Source of the DNA: CAYSYM01 sp964435115
GTDB taxonomy: Bacteria > Chloroflexota > UBA6077 > CF-72
NCBI GenBank assembly: GCA_964435115.1
Contig: CAYSYM010000042.1
Coordinates: 1-33,312 of the forward strand
Length of the DNA: 33,312 bases
Direction of reading: 5' to 3'
A program made the position numbers and the translations under genes. Below are positions 23,686 through 31,079 of this stretch, in pieces. Position 1 is the first letter of the stretch, and every line of letters starts with the position of its first letter. The notes under the pieces are model-generated. The model was not told the DNA's origin. It did not search any database and worked only from the letters and a program-made list of their open reading frames with translations.

Positions 23686-23793
23686 GCGGGCCTCACCGGG
23701 GCCGGGCCAGGCTGAACGCTTGCCGTGTGCTGCGCCCGGTGGCGCGCCGGCCGGTCCGTGGGCTGAGCCACGCGCGGAGCCAGTTCGAGACGC

Positions 23794-24840
23794 TCAGGGC
23801 CACGTAAGCTGTCCCTCGCGGTAGGCGGTGCGGAGGATCCGGTCGCTGAAAGCCGTTCCCACGTCGACCGAGGTCTTGAGGCCGCCGAACGCGACGAGCG
23901 AGTCGTTGAGCGCCTGCCACTGCTCACGCGTGCTCCACCCGATCCCATTCACGCGGGTCACCGCGCTCTCGGCCATGTCCAGCTCGACGCGCAGCATGGC
24001 GAGCTGGTGGTCGCGGTCTTCCTGCGGCGCGTACTGCATCACGATCTCCACCGCCTGCTCCGGCCGCGCGCGCGCAGCGGCGATCCCTTGCAGCGTGGCC
24101 TTCAGGAAGCGCACCAGCAGGTCCGGGTCCTGCTCCAGCACCTGGCTCCGGGTGAGGTAGGTGAGCCCGAGCCCGGGCACGCCGTAGTCGGTCGGCCGGA
24201 AGAGACGCACGGGCACCCCGAGCCGGGCGAGTGTGTCGGGCTCGTTCGACTCGAAGACGGGGTAAACGTCCACCTTGCCAGCGGCGAGCAGGCGAGGGTC
24301 GAAGCCGACGGGGACCTCCTGGATGCCGCTCCGATCCACGCCGGCCGCCGCGAGCATGGCCAGGTAGTCCGGGGTGGGGTAGACCTTGTAGCCCACCGTC
24401 CGGCCAGCCCAGTCGCGCGGCGACTGGATGTCGGAGCTGGCGAGGGCGGCGTAGGCGCGGTCGCTGCGCTGGCCGAGCAGCGCGAACGCCACCACGGGGA
24501 GATCCTCCGAGCGGCGCTGGAGCACGGATTCGGCCGCGGCCGTGGTCACGTCCACCGCGCCCTGCAGGAGCAGCTTCAAGGGCTCGCCCTGCCCGGACGA
24601 GTGGCTGATCTCCACGTTCAACCCCTGCGCCGCGAAGTACCCGTTGGCCTGCGCCACGTAGACGCCGACGAATGGCAGGTTCGCCTGGGGCTTGTAGCCG
24701 GCCATGAAGCGGAGCGTGCGCGGCTCCGGGGTGGGCGTCACCGCCGGGGCGAACGCAGGGGAACAGGCGGCCGCGACGACGCCCACCAGTGACGCCAGGA
24801 CCCCGGCAGCGCCGAGCGCGCGGTTGCACCGCCCCCTCAC
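23794..24840 (-). CDS. NMT1/THI5-like substrate-binding lipoprotein (ABC transporter)
   Basis: 348-residue periplasmic-type binding protein of the NMT1/THI5/SsuA group. The signal peptide ends in VVAAAC (C26 lipidated), followed by a short linker. The mature part begins LRFMAGYKPQANLPFVGVYVAQANGYF, then GLNVEI and GEPLKLLLQGAVDVTT, which is the ligand-cleft pattern of pyrimidine- or sulfonate-binding proteins. The GTG start overlaps the stop of the IclR-PNPOx fusion gene (GTGA). Relatives bind hydroxymethyl-pyrimidine precursors, riboflavin, sulfonates or aromatic compounds; the F420 and flavin-type neighbours make a flavin- or deazaflavin-like ligand conceivable (inference only). Confidence 0.88.
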   Translation of the reverse strand: MRGRCNRALGAAGVLASLVGVVAAACSPAFAPAVTPTPEPRTLRFMAGYKPQANLPFVGVYVAQANGYFAAQGLNVEISHSSGQGEPLKLLLQGAVDVTTAAAESVLQRRSEDLPVVAFALLGQRSDRAYAALASSDIQSPRDWAGRTVGYKVYPTPDYLAMLAAAGVDRSGIQEVPVGFDPRLLAAGKVDVYPVFESNEPDTLARLGVPVRLFRPTDYGVPGLGLTYLTRSQVLEQDPDLLVRFLKATLQGIAAARARPEQAVEIVMQYAPQEDRDHQLAMLRVELDMAESAVTRVNGIGWSTREQWQALNDSLVAFGGLKTSVDVGTAFSDRILRTAYREGQLTWP

Positions 24841-26015
24841 GCGGTGTGCCTCCAGCCGTGGAGCGGCGCGTCGTCGGGGAGCCGCGGGTGCCGCAGCAGC
24901 CCGCGCCAGGCGATGAGCTCCTGGGGGCGCAGCCGCAGCAGCGTGCCGCGCGCCCGGCGCCCCCCGGCCGTCTGACGCACCACATCGAAGCCGGCGTACC
25001 GCGCCGCCAGCCCCTCCTGGACCGCCGTCCACTGGCCGGCAGTCGGCCGCGCGATCACGGCCAACTGCCCCCGCGCCAGCACGCGCCGCAGGGGCGGCAC
25101 CGACTCGCTGACGGCGAGCGACACGCGCGGCTGGCGCCTGGCGTGCTCGGCCCACTCCGCGCCAGGATGCGGCACCAGCCAGAACGCCTCACCGTCCCAG
25201 ACGAACCACAGCGGCACCGTGGCCGGGTAGCCGTCGTCGGAGAGGTAGGAGAGGTTCGCGACCAGCCCGCCGGCCAGGAAGTCGTTCAGCTCGGCTTCTC
25301 CGATGCGCCCCGAGTGCTCCCACTCGGAAGGCCCAGCCGGCTGGGGGGCCAGCGCACCCACTTCGGCGCTCACGGCGTTCAGGAACGCCTCGCGGGCGGG
25401 GGCGCCAGCCGCACCGCGCAGCCGGCTGGCCGGTCCGGCAAGGGCGACGACGGCTTCCGGCCCGGACGCGCCGACGACCAGCGGGGCGGCCAGCATCCAG
25501 ACGTCCGGCTCCAACCGCATCTCCAGGCACCGCGCCCCGCCGGCCGAGCGGGCCGCTCGATCGAAGGCCGGCTCCGTCCGGCCAGCGCCGAGCCGCGGGA
25601 CGTACCGCAGCGGGTGCGAGCCCTCCAGGGCCCCCGTCAGGAGGAAGGACCCGCCATGACGCGTCCACAGCAGCGCCGTCTCGCCGGTCTCTTCGACGAG
25701 TCGGTCGGCCAGCGTGCGAAACGTCCGCGCCACCGCCATCCGCTGCAGCGCCTGGGCACCCAGCGCCGCGAGCGCGGGCCCGAGCGTGTAACGGCCGTGG
25801 GCCTCCGAGCGCGAGACGAGCCCGAACTCCCGCAGCGTCGTCAGCACGGCCAGCAGCGAGCTGGGGTTCGCGGCGAGCCCGCGAGCGAGCGCAGCCAGGG
25901 AGAGCGGGGTCCGGGCGGCGGCGAGGAGCTGGAGCGCCTGGGCGGCGCGGCGAACGGCAGGCACATCCTCCTGGTACCGCCGCCTGGCTTCCTGGGGTTT
26001 ATTGCTCTTCTGCAT
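24837..26015 (-). CDS. IclR-like regulator fused to a PNPOx-type flavin/F420-binding domain
   Basis: 392-residue two-part protein. Residues about 18-80 form a winged HTH (ALQLLAAARTPLSLAALARGLAANPSSLLAVLTTLREFGLV); about 95-222 is an IclR effector-like domain (FRTLADRLVEETGETALLW); about 238-380 is a split-barrel PNPOx domain (EAELNDFLAGG, NLSYLSDDGYPATVPLWFVWDGEAFWLV in parts, then LARGQLAVIARP) as in pyridoxamine-phosphate-oxidase-like and F420-dependent deazaflavin proteins. Such a fusion could sense flavin, F420 or redox state and control its own operon. A TTCTG-CATA-CAGAA palindrome covers the start codon. It is coupled (GTGA) to the NMT1-like gene. I do not recognise this architecture as characterised; domain calls are by eye. 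Confidence 0.8.
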   Translation of the reverse strand: MQKSNKPQEARRRYQEDVPAVRRAAQALQLLAAARTPLSLAALARGLAANPSSLLAVLTTLREFGLVSRSEAHGRYTLGPALAALGAQALQRMAVARTFRTLADRLVEETGETALLWTRHGGSFLLTGALEGSHPLRYVPRLGAGRTEPAFDRAARSAGGARCLEMRLEPDVWMLAAPLVVGASGPEAVVALAGPASRLRGAAGAPAREAFLNAVSAEVGALAPQPAGPSEWEHSGRIGEAELNDFLAGGLVANLSYLSDDGYPATVPLWFVWDGEAFWLVPHPGAEWAEHARRQPRVSLAVSESVPPLRRVLARGQLAVIARPTAGQWTAVQEGLAARYAGFDVVRQTAGGRRARGTLLRLRPQELIAWRGLLRHPRLPDDAPLHGWRHTA

Positions 26016-26021
26016 ACAGAA
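26008..26021 (-). promoter_or_regulatory. Palindrome over the start of the IclR-PNPOx gene
   Basis: TTCTG-CATA-CAGAA has perfect 5-bp arms and contains the ATG. Occupancy by the encoded HTH protein would block its expression. The minus-strand box CATACT just upstream may be the -10 element. Autoregulation is inferred. Confidence 0.4.
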
Positions 26022-26065
26022 CCTCTCTTCAGTATGCCGAACGGACGCCTGGCTGTCCAGCCCGA

Positions 26066-26217
26066 TGCGACCCCGACGAGCAGGTCGCGGCCATCAAACC
26101 GTACCTGGAGATGGGCTTCACCCACCTCGTGTTCCACGCGGCCGGCGACGACCAGCGCGCTTCCTCGACCTCTACGCCGAGCAGGTGCTGCCGCGCCTGC
26201 GGGCGCGGGCGCGCTAA
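26066..26217 (+). pseudogene. Frameshifted C-terminal relic of an F420-dependent luciferase-like oxidoreductase
   Basis: In one frame the sequence reads CDPDEQVAAIKPYLEMG then FTHLVFHAAGDDQ; after a one-base shift near 26150 it continues RFLDLYAEQVLPRLRARAR and a stop. Joined, this is the typical C-terminal 50 residues of the F420-dependent glucose-6-phosphate dehydrogenase-like LLM family. Restoring one G in CAGCGCGC gives the expected DDQARFLDLY. The rest of the gene is missing. It lies between the divergent IclR-PNPOx and IclR genes and supports a history of F420-dependent metabolism here. Confidence 0.75.
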
Positions 26218-26292
26218 CGGGCGAGCGCTCTCACGCGCCGGCCGCGCCACACGCCCGGTGGCTGCCCTCCCTGCCGCGCCACCGACCCGCGC

Positions 26293-26298
26293 TACACT
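26293..26298 (+). promoter_or_regulatory. -10 box of a leaderless promoter for the IclR gene
   Basis: TACACT ends 7 bases before the GTG start at 26306, the TANNNT geometry of leaderless transcripts common in actinobacteria and related high-GC groups. No ribosome-binding site precedes the GTG. Confidence 0.6.
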
Positions 26299-26305
26299 CT
26301 GGCCT

Positions 26306-27130
26306 GTGGAACGAGATTCCGAATTAAGGAACGGCACGCCGGCCGCCACCGTCGGACGCGTCACCGCGGTGCTCGACGCGTTCCTCCGCAGCACGGGCGA
26401 CCTGGGGGTGACCGAGCTGGCCGGCCAGCTCGGGCTGGCCAAGTCCGTCGTCCACCGCCTGCTGACCGCGCTCGCCGACGCGGAGTACCTCAGCCATAAC
26501 CCGGGCAGTCGCCGCTATGCGCTCGGCCCCAAAGCGGTCCGCCTGGGGCTGGCGGCGCTCGGCCAGATGAACATTCGCGAGCGCGCCCTGCCGTACCTGC
26601 GCGCGCTCGCCGCCGCGACCGGCGAGACCGCCACGCTGAGCCTGCTGGTGGGCGAGCATCGCGTCTATGCCGAGCAGGTGGAGAGCAGCCACCCGGTCCG
26701 CCAGCTCGTCCAGATCGGCGCCGGCGCGCCGCTCCACCTGGGCGCGAGTGGCAAGGCAATCCTCGCCTTCCTCCCCCCCGCGCGCATCGCCGCGATCCTC
26801 CACACGGCGGCGAGGGCGCACCCCACCCGGGTAGACGGCACCCGGCTCGACCTGCGCGCGCTCGAGCAGTCGCTCGAGCAGATCCGGCGCTGCGGCTACG
26901 CGACCTCCCAGTCGGAGCGAGTGCTCGGCGCGGCCTCGGCCGCCGCGCCGGTGTTCGACCACCGCGGCAGTGTGATCGCCAGTATCAGCGTGGCCAGTGT
27001 CACGATCCGCCACACCAGCGCCGACCTCGCCCGCTTCGGCGAGCAGGCGCGCGAGTGCGCGGCGCGGCTCTCCGCCGAGCTGGGCTGGGCGGGCCCCCTG
27101 GGCGCCCCAGCGGCCGCCGGGCCTGGGTGA
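26306..27130 (+). CDS. IclR-family transcriptional regulator
   Basis: 274-residue IclR protein: winged HTH at about 15-75 (TVGRVTAVLDAFL, TELAGQLGLAKSVVHRLLTAL), then an effector domain of about 85-255 (YLRALAAATGETATLSLL, GAPLHLGASGKAILAFL, SASAAAPVFDHRGSVIASISVA-type block). I chose the GTG at 26306 because a TACACT box lies 7 bases upstream (leaderless) and the HTH follows at the usual distance. A GGAACGAGATTCC palindrome spans the first codons, and an almost identical site precedes the hydantoinase operon, so this protein probably represses itself and that operon. The bicupin gene follows 103 bp downstream. Confidence 0.92.
   Translation: MERDSELRNGTPAATVGRVTAVLDAFLRSTGDLGVTELAGQLGLAKSVVHRLLTALADAEYLSHNPGSRRYALGPKAVRLGLAALGQMNIRERALPYLRALAAATGETATLSLLVGEHRVYAEQVESSHPVRQLVQIGAGAPLHLGASGKAILAFLPPARIAAILHTAARAHPTRVDGTRLDLRALEQSLEQIRRCGYATSQSERVLGAASAAAPVFDHRGSVIASISVASVTIRHTSADLARFGEQARECAARLSAELGWAGPLGAPAAAGPG
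26308..26320 (+). promoter_or_regulatory. GGAAC-type palindromic operator at the IclR gene
   Basis: GGAACGAGATTCC, a near-perfect inverted repeat matching 10 of 13 bases of the site at 29546-29558. It begins 15 bases after the start of the -10 box. A further half site GGAACG follows at 26328-26333. Confidence 0.65.
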
Positions 27131-27233
27131 GCCACCTGCCGAGTACGGGAGCGCGCTGGGCAGGGTGACGCACCGCTGCGGCCCACGGGCCCGCCCCTCT
27201 GAGCAGGAAGCACGGAGCGTGGAGCACAGAGGC

Positions 27234-28070
27234 ATGGGACGACCCCACATCGAGTTCATCCAGCACCAGGACCTGCCCTTCCGGTACAGACTGGCGAGCG
27301 GTGGGGGCGCGGCGCCTGAGGTGGGCATCAAGCGCCTCAGCGTGGACGCTGACACGGGCGCCTCGACCTCGCTCCTCCAGCTCCCCGCCGGCTGGCGGCG
27401 CGACGGTGTCGGTCACTACCGCGTGGACCACGAGCTGTACGTCCTCTCAGGCGACCTCACCCTGTCCGGCGTGCGGTACACCGAGCACACCTACGGCTTC
27501 TTCCCGGCCGGCTCCACCTACGCCGGCTCGTTCTCAGAGGACGGCGCGCTCGTCCTCGCCTTCTCGAGCGGGCGGTCCCTCTGGATCGACGGCGAGGCGC
27601 CGGCGGGCACGCTGGACGAGCGGCGTCAGGTGCGGCACCTGGACCTGCTGGCGGAGCCGTGGGCCGCTCCGGTCCATCCCCAGCTCCCGGGGGGCACCGG
27701 CCAGAAGGGGCTCCGCCGTGACCAGGCCACCGGCGAGGAAACCTGGCTGGCAGGCATCCTCCCGCTGTGGACCGGACGGACGCCAGAGAAGCACCCCGTC
27801 GCCGAGGAGGTGTTCCTGCTCTCGGGCGAGCTGGTCGGCCCACAGGGCACGATGCGGCCCGGCGCTTACTGCTGGCGGCCGCCCGAGGTGTGGCACGGCC
27901 CGTACGGGTCCAAGACCGGCTGCCTGATGCTGGTGCGCGCCGCTGGCGGACCCTTGGGCACCACCGACGCGGAGACGGAGCAGCGCGTCGACTGGAGCGC
28001 CGGTCGGTACGATCCCATCCTCCCACCCGAGCTGGCGTTCCTCCGCGAGCAGCACCTGCTTCCGGTGTAG
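27234..28070 (+). CDS. Bicupin protein (two cupin domains)
   Basis: 278-residue protein with two cupin barrels. The first (about 55-110) reads VDHELYVLSGDLTLSG, then YGFFPAGSTY; the second (about 180-245) reads HPVAEEVFLLSGELVGPQG, then PGAYCWRPPEVWHGPYGSKTGCLMLVR. H and E residues in each suit metal binding. It resembles DUF4437-like bicupins, whose chemistry (dioxygenase, isomerase or binding) is mostly unknown. The ATG at 27234 was chosen because the protein-like sequence starts there; AGAGG lies just upstream. It follows the IclR gene in the same direction and ends before a strong hairpin, so the two probably form one transcript. Confidence 0.82.
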   Translation: MGRPHIEFIQHQDLPFRYRLASGGGAAPEVGIKRLSVDADTGASTSLLQLPAGWRRDGVGHYRVDHELYVLSGDLTLSGVRYTEHTYGFFPAGSTYAGSFSEDGALVLAFSSGRSLWIDGEAPAGTLDERRQVRHLDLLAEPWAAPVHPQLPGGTGQKGLRRDQATGEETWLAGILPLWTGRTPEKHPVAEEVFLLSGELVGPQGTMRPGAYCWRPPEVWHGPYGSKTGCLMLVRAAGGPLGTTDAETEQRVDWSAGRYDPILPPELAFLREQHLLPV

Positions 28071-28089
28071 CCGGAAGGGCAGCCAGGCA

Positions 28090-28126
28090 GGGGCGCCGCG
28101 CACCAGCGGCGTCGCGACGGCGCCCC
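28090..28126 (+). terminator. Hairpin after the bicupin gene
   Basis: Arms GGGGCGCCG and CGGCGCCCC (perfect 9 bp) with a 19-base loop, starting 20 bp after the stop. No T-run follows. Probable end of the IclR-bicupin transcript. Confidence 0.55.
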
Positions 28127-28472
28127 ATGGTGCGGAGACGGCCAGGATGGAGCCGGCCGTCGCACCCGGCGCCGCGAGCGGCCGCGCGGCGTGCCGGGAC
28201 ATGGCCCGGCGTGTCGCTGCCGGCGCCTCCGCCGCCTCGGCCAGCAACGGGTCCACGTTCTGGCGCGCGGTCCCCCAGGCGCCGCCTGGCCGCGCGGCGC
28301 GGTCGTCCGGCCTGGTCTCAAGTCTGGCCGCCGTCGAGAACAGGGCGCGCTGCGCCCGGGCCACACCGCGGGCCGTCTCCTCGGCCATGGGCCGGCCGAT
28401 GGGCCCGTCTCACGGGTCACCCGTAACGCCCCTGGAGCGGCGCCTCAACCAGCCTGTAGCGCACTGGACGTC

Positions 28473-28478
28473 TATACT
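28473..28478 (+). promoter_or_regulatory. -10 box of a leaderless antitoxin promoter
   Basis: TATACT ends 6 bases before the ATG of the antitoxin, with no ribosome-binding site between, again the leaderless TANNNT layout. Confidence 0.6.
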
Positions 28479-28484
28479 AGCTAC

Positions 28485-28754
28485 ATGCAGGTGACGGCGC
28501 GCGAGTTGAAGCTCCGCCTCGGACGCTACCTGGCCGTGGTGCAGCGCGGCGAGCCGGTGCGTATCACGCTGCGCGGCCGGCCGATCGCGGACCTGCGGCC
28601 GGTCGAGCCGATGGCCGATACCCCCTTGACCCGGTTGATCGCCCAGGGACGGGCCACGCCAGGTCGCGGGCCACTGCCGCCCTACCGGGCTGGAACGGCG
28701 CAGCGAGCTGCGAGCCAACTCGTCCTCGCCGACCGCGCTGACGAGGGGGCGTGA
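28485..28754 (+). CDS. Phd/YefM-family antitoxin
   Basis: 89 residues. The N-terminal half (MQVTARELKLRLGRYLAVV, then GEPVRITLRGRPIADLRP) is the typical Phd/YefM DNA-binding fold; the Arg/Pro-rich C-terminal half would neutralise the toxin. The ATG at 28485 is preceded by a TATACT box at leaderless spacing. The stop overlaps the toxin GTG as GTGA. Differs from the RHH antitoxin at the left end, so the window holds two unrelated antitoxin types with PIN toxins. Confidence 0.9.
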   Translation: MQVTARELKLRLGRYLAVVQRGEPVRITLRGRPIADLRPVEPMADTPLTRLIAQGRATPGRGPLPPYRAGTAQRAASQLVLADRADEGA

Positions 28755-29167
28755 TCCTCTACGTCGACCCAAGCGCGCTCGTGAAGCGCTACGTGGCGGA
28801 GGAGGGCAGTGACGACGTGGCGGTCTGGCTCGCCCAGGCTGCCACAGTGGCGTGCAGCCGCATCGGGTTCGTCGAGACGTACCGCGCGCTCATGCTGGCC
28901 GGTCTCGTCGACCCACAGGCGGCGGTCGCCGCGTTCGCCACCGATTGGGACCGCATCGCCGTCATCGAGGTGTCCGACACGCTCACACGGCGGGCCGCGA
29001 CGCTGGCGGCGGGCCTGGGTCTGAGGTCGCTGGATGCGATCCACCTCGCCTCGGCCGAGGTGCTCGTCTCGCCTGACCTCACCCTGGCCACCTGGGACCG
29101 TCGTCTGTGGCAGGCAGCCCAGACGCTCGGCCTCCAGCCACTACCGAGCACGCTGCCGGGACTGTAG
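28751..29167 (+). CDS. vapC: PIN-domain toxin ribonuclease (VapC family)
   Basis: 138-residue PIN protein with D6 (YVDPSALVKRY), E42 (GFVETYRAL), D95 (LRSLDAIHLA) and D116 (ATWDRRL), the four expected metal-binding acids. It would cleave a structured RNA such as tRNA when free of its antitoxin. The GTG start overlaps the antitoxin stop (GTGA). Length and motif spacing are normal, so it appears intact. Confidence 0.92.
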   Translation: MILYVDPSALVKRYVAEEGSDDVAVWLAQAATVACSRIGFVETYRALMLAGLVDPQAAVAAFATDWDRIAVIEVSDTLTRRAATLAAGLGLRSLDAIHLASAEVLVSPDLTLATWDRRLWQAAQTLGLQPLPSTLPGL

Positions 29168-29533
29168 GCCCTCCGCTGCGTGCGTGACCTCGACCCGGGA
29201 CGAGTGGCCGTGCCGCGCGCCGCAGCCGAACCTTCGTACCCGCCTGTTGGCCTGCGCCCAAACCCGGGGCGAGCGCGCGGGCTCGCCCGCCTCTTCCGCC
29301 AGGCGCCAACGGGCTGCATGATGCTGCCCGGGCCGCGGCGCCACGCCGAGCAGGTCTCCAGCGACCGATGCTGCGCCACGGTTGACGCGTGCATGACGCT
29401 CAACCGCCTCTCCCCGGCGTCGTGCCATGCCACACCCCTGACTCGAAGCCTGGCCAGCGAGCGCACCTCCGGGCTCAGCCTGGCTCTGGTTTAGGCGGAG
29501 GAGCGCGCCCGCTACGCGCGCCCCTGCCCCGGC

Positions 29534-29539
29534 TACAAT
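29534..29539 (+). promoter_or_regulatory. -10 box of the hydantoinase operon promoter
   Basis: TACAAT, close to the consensus, 12 bases before the GGAAC palindrome. Transcription would start at about 29546, inside the palindrome, so a bound repressor would block it. No good -35 box is seen. Confidence 0.55.
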
Positions 29540-29545
29540 CACCTC

Positions 29546-29558
29546 GGAACGCTGTTCC
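29546..29558 (+). promoter_or_regulatory. GGAAC-type palindromic operator at the hydantoinase operon
   Basis: GGAAC-GCT-GTTCC is a perfect inverted repeat. It shares 10 of 13 bases and the same position relative to the -10 box with the site at the IclR gene (26308-26320), making that IclR protein the likely ligand. Confidence 0.68.
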
Positions 29559-29591
29559 TACTACGAGAACGACCTGGGAGGACGCACGGCC

Positions 29592-31079
29592 GTGGCGCGG
29601 TTCGACCTGGCAGTCATCAATGGAACCCTCGTCATCCCGTTTGCCGGCACGCTGCGGGCCGACGTCGCCGCGCGCGATGGCAAGATCGTCGCGGTTGCCG
29701 ACGCTATCAGCCGGAGCGACGCCGAGGAGGTGGTCGACGCCCGTGGCAAGCTGGTGTTCCCGGGCGGCGTGGACGGCCACGTCCACCTCGGGATCTACCA
29801 CCCGATCTCCCAGGACGCCGAGCACGAGACGCGCGCGTCGCTCGTCGGCGGGGTCACGACCGTCGTCAGCTACTTCCGCACCGGCTCGCACTACCTCAAC
29901 AAGACCGGCCCCTACCGCGAGATCTTCCCCGAGGTCCTCGCCGCCACCGCGGGCCACGCCTACACCGACTACGCCTACCACGTGGCGATCATGACCAGCG
30001 CCCAGGTCGACGAGATCGACTGGCTGGTGAGCGAAGCGGGCGTAGGCTCCTTCAAGTACTACATGTTCTACAAGGGGCTCAACCTCTCCGCGTCGTCCAC
30101 CGCGGCCGCCGCCTACACCATGAGCGACGTCTACGACCTCGGCCACCTGTACCGCTACATGCAAGCGGTGAGCGCGGCGAACCTGCGGTACGGCCACGCC
30201 GGCCGCATCAGCCTGAGCCTCCACTGCGAGCAGCCGGAGATCATCCGCACGATGATCGAGCAGGTCAAGGCCCAGGGGCTGGAGGGCCTCGAGGCGTACC
30301 ACCTGGCGCGGCCGCCCTTCCAGGAGCGCCTCGCCATCGCCGAAGCCACCCTGCTCGCCGACCAGACGCGCTGCCCGGTCAACCTCCTGCACCTCAGCAG
30401 CGCCGAGGCGCTGGCCGGCGGCACGAAGGCACGGCTGGACTACCCCGGCCTGGACGTCCAGCTCGAGACGACCCTGCACCACCTGGCCCTGACGTACGAT
30501 CGCGCCGGCGGTGTGGAGCGCGGCAAGGTGAACCCGCCTATCCGCACCCAGGCGGACGTGGATGCCCTCTGGCGTGGCGTCCTGCGGGGCGACGTCAACC
30601 AGGTCGCCTCCGACCACGCCTGCTGCACGACGGAGCAGAAGCAGGGTGGCACCTGGGAGGCCCTGCCCGGCTTCGGCGGCACCAGCCTCATCTACCCGGT
30701 CATGGTGAGCGAGGGCTACCACAGGCGCGGCCTGAAGCCGCGGCGTCTCGCCGAGCTGGTCAGTGGCCAGCCGGCGCGCAACTACGGCCTCTACCCGCGC
30801 AAGGGCACGCTCGCCGTCGGGAGCGATGCCGACCTCGCCGTGGTCGACCCGGAGCTCGAGGCGCCCGTCACCCCTGATCGGCTGCTCTCGGCCCAGGACC
30901 ACACCCCATTCGAGGGCGTACTCCTCAAGGGCTGGCCGACGCAGACGGTTCGCGCCGGACGCGTGGTCTACGACAACGGCAAGGTGCTGGGCCAGCCGGA
31001 TGGTCGGTACCTGAAGCGCCCCATCGCGCTCCACGCCGGAGCGCCGGCAGGGGCTGCTCCCGCGCCGGCGCTGGCATGA
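29592..31079 (+). CDS. Hydantoinase/dihydropyrimidinase/allantoinase-family amidohydrolase
   Basis: 495-residue cyclic amidohydrolase that opens a ring amide (hydantoin, dihydropyrimidine, allantoin or similar). The binuclear metal site is complete: H63 and H65 in GGVDGHVHLG, K155 in GSFKYYMFYKG as the carbamylated lysine, H211 in SLHCEQP, H267 in NLLHLSS and D341 in ASDHACC. GVTTVV, VNPPIRT and GSDADLAVVDP complete the family pattern. The GTG start at 29592 has GGGAGG 11 bases upstream. It heads an operon with a CoA-transferase, a cyclase-family hydrolase and an MmgE/PrpD protein and has an IclR-type operator at its promoter. The particular ring substrate is unknown. Confidence 0.92.
   Translation: MARFDLAVINGTLVIPFAGTLRADVAARDGKIVAVADAISRSDAEEVVDARGKLVFPGGVDGHVHLGIYHPISQDAEHETRASLVGGVTTVVSYFRTGSHYLNKTGPYREIFPEVLAATAGHAYTDYAYHVAIMTSAQVDEIDWLVSEAGVGSFKYYMFYKGLNLSASSTAAAAYTMSDVYDLGHLYRYMQAVSAANLRYGHAGRISLSLHCEQPEIIRTMIEQVKAQGLEGLEAYHLARPPFQERLAIAEATLLADQTRCPVNLLHLSSAEALAGGTKARLDYPGLDVQLETTLHHLALTYDRAGGVERGKVNPPIRTQADVDALWRGVLRGDVNQVASDHACCTTEQKQGGTWEALPGFGGTSLIYPVMVSEGYHRRGLKPRRLAELVSGQPARNYGLYPRKGTLAVGSDADLAVVDPELEAPVTPDRLLSAQDHTPFEGVLLKGWPTQTVRAGRVVYDNGKVLGQPDGRYLKRPIALHAGAPAGAAPAPALA

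Larger units (their letters stand above)
28071..28484. other. Intergenic region between the bicupin gene and the second toxin-antitoxin pair
   Basis: Besides the terminator and the antitoxin promoter, the minus strand at about 28150-28388 is open and has coding-like G/C third positions (starting MAEETARGVARAQRALF, later NVDPLLAEAAEAPAATRRAM). It has no clear stop until inside the bicupin gene on the other strand and no family I recognise. I treat it as a possible decayed gene, not a feature. Confidence 0.3.
29168..29591. other. Intergenic region upstream of the hydantoinase operon
   Basis: No gene is supported in the first 360 bases. The last 60 bases hold the TACAAT -10 box (29534-29539), the GGAAC palindrome (29546-29558) and the GGGAGG ribosome-binding site of the operon. 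Confidence 0.45.

Noticed and set aside
23686..23793. Hidden permease gene between the NMT1-like and ATPase genes
   Set aside because: Only 108 bases, with no membrane-span-like frame; a permease needs about 750 bases.
28150..28388. Minus-strand gene in the bicupin-antitoxin gap
   Set aside because: Coding-like composition, but the frame has no stop until well inside the bicupin gene on the other strand, no ribosome-binding site and no recognisable family.
29475..31034. A 519-codon minus-strand frame opposite the amidohydrolase gene
   Set aside because: The plus strand carries the complete metal-site motif set of the hydantoinase family; the antisense frame has none.
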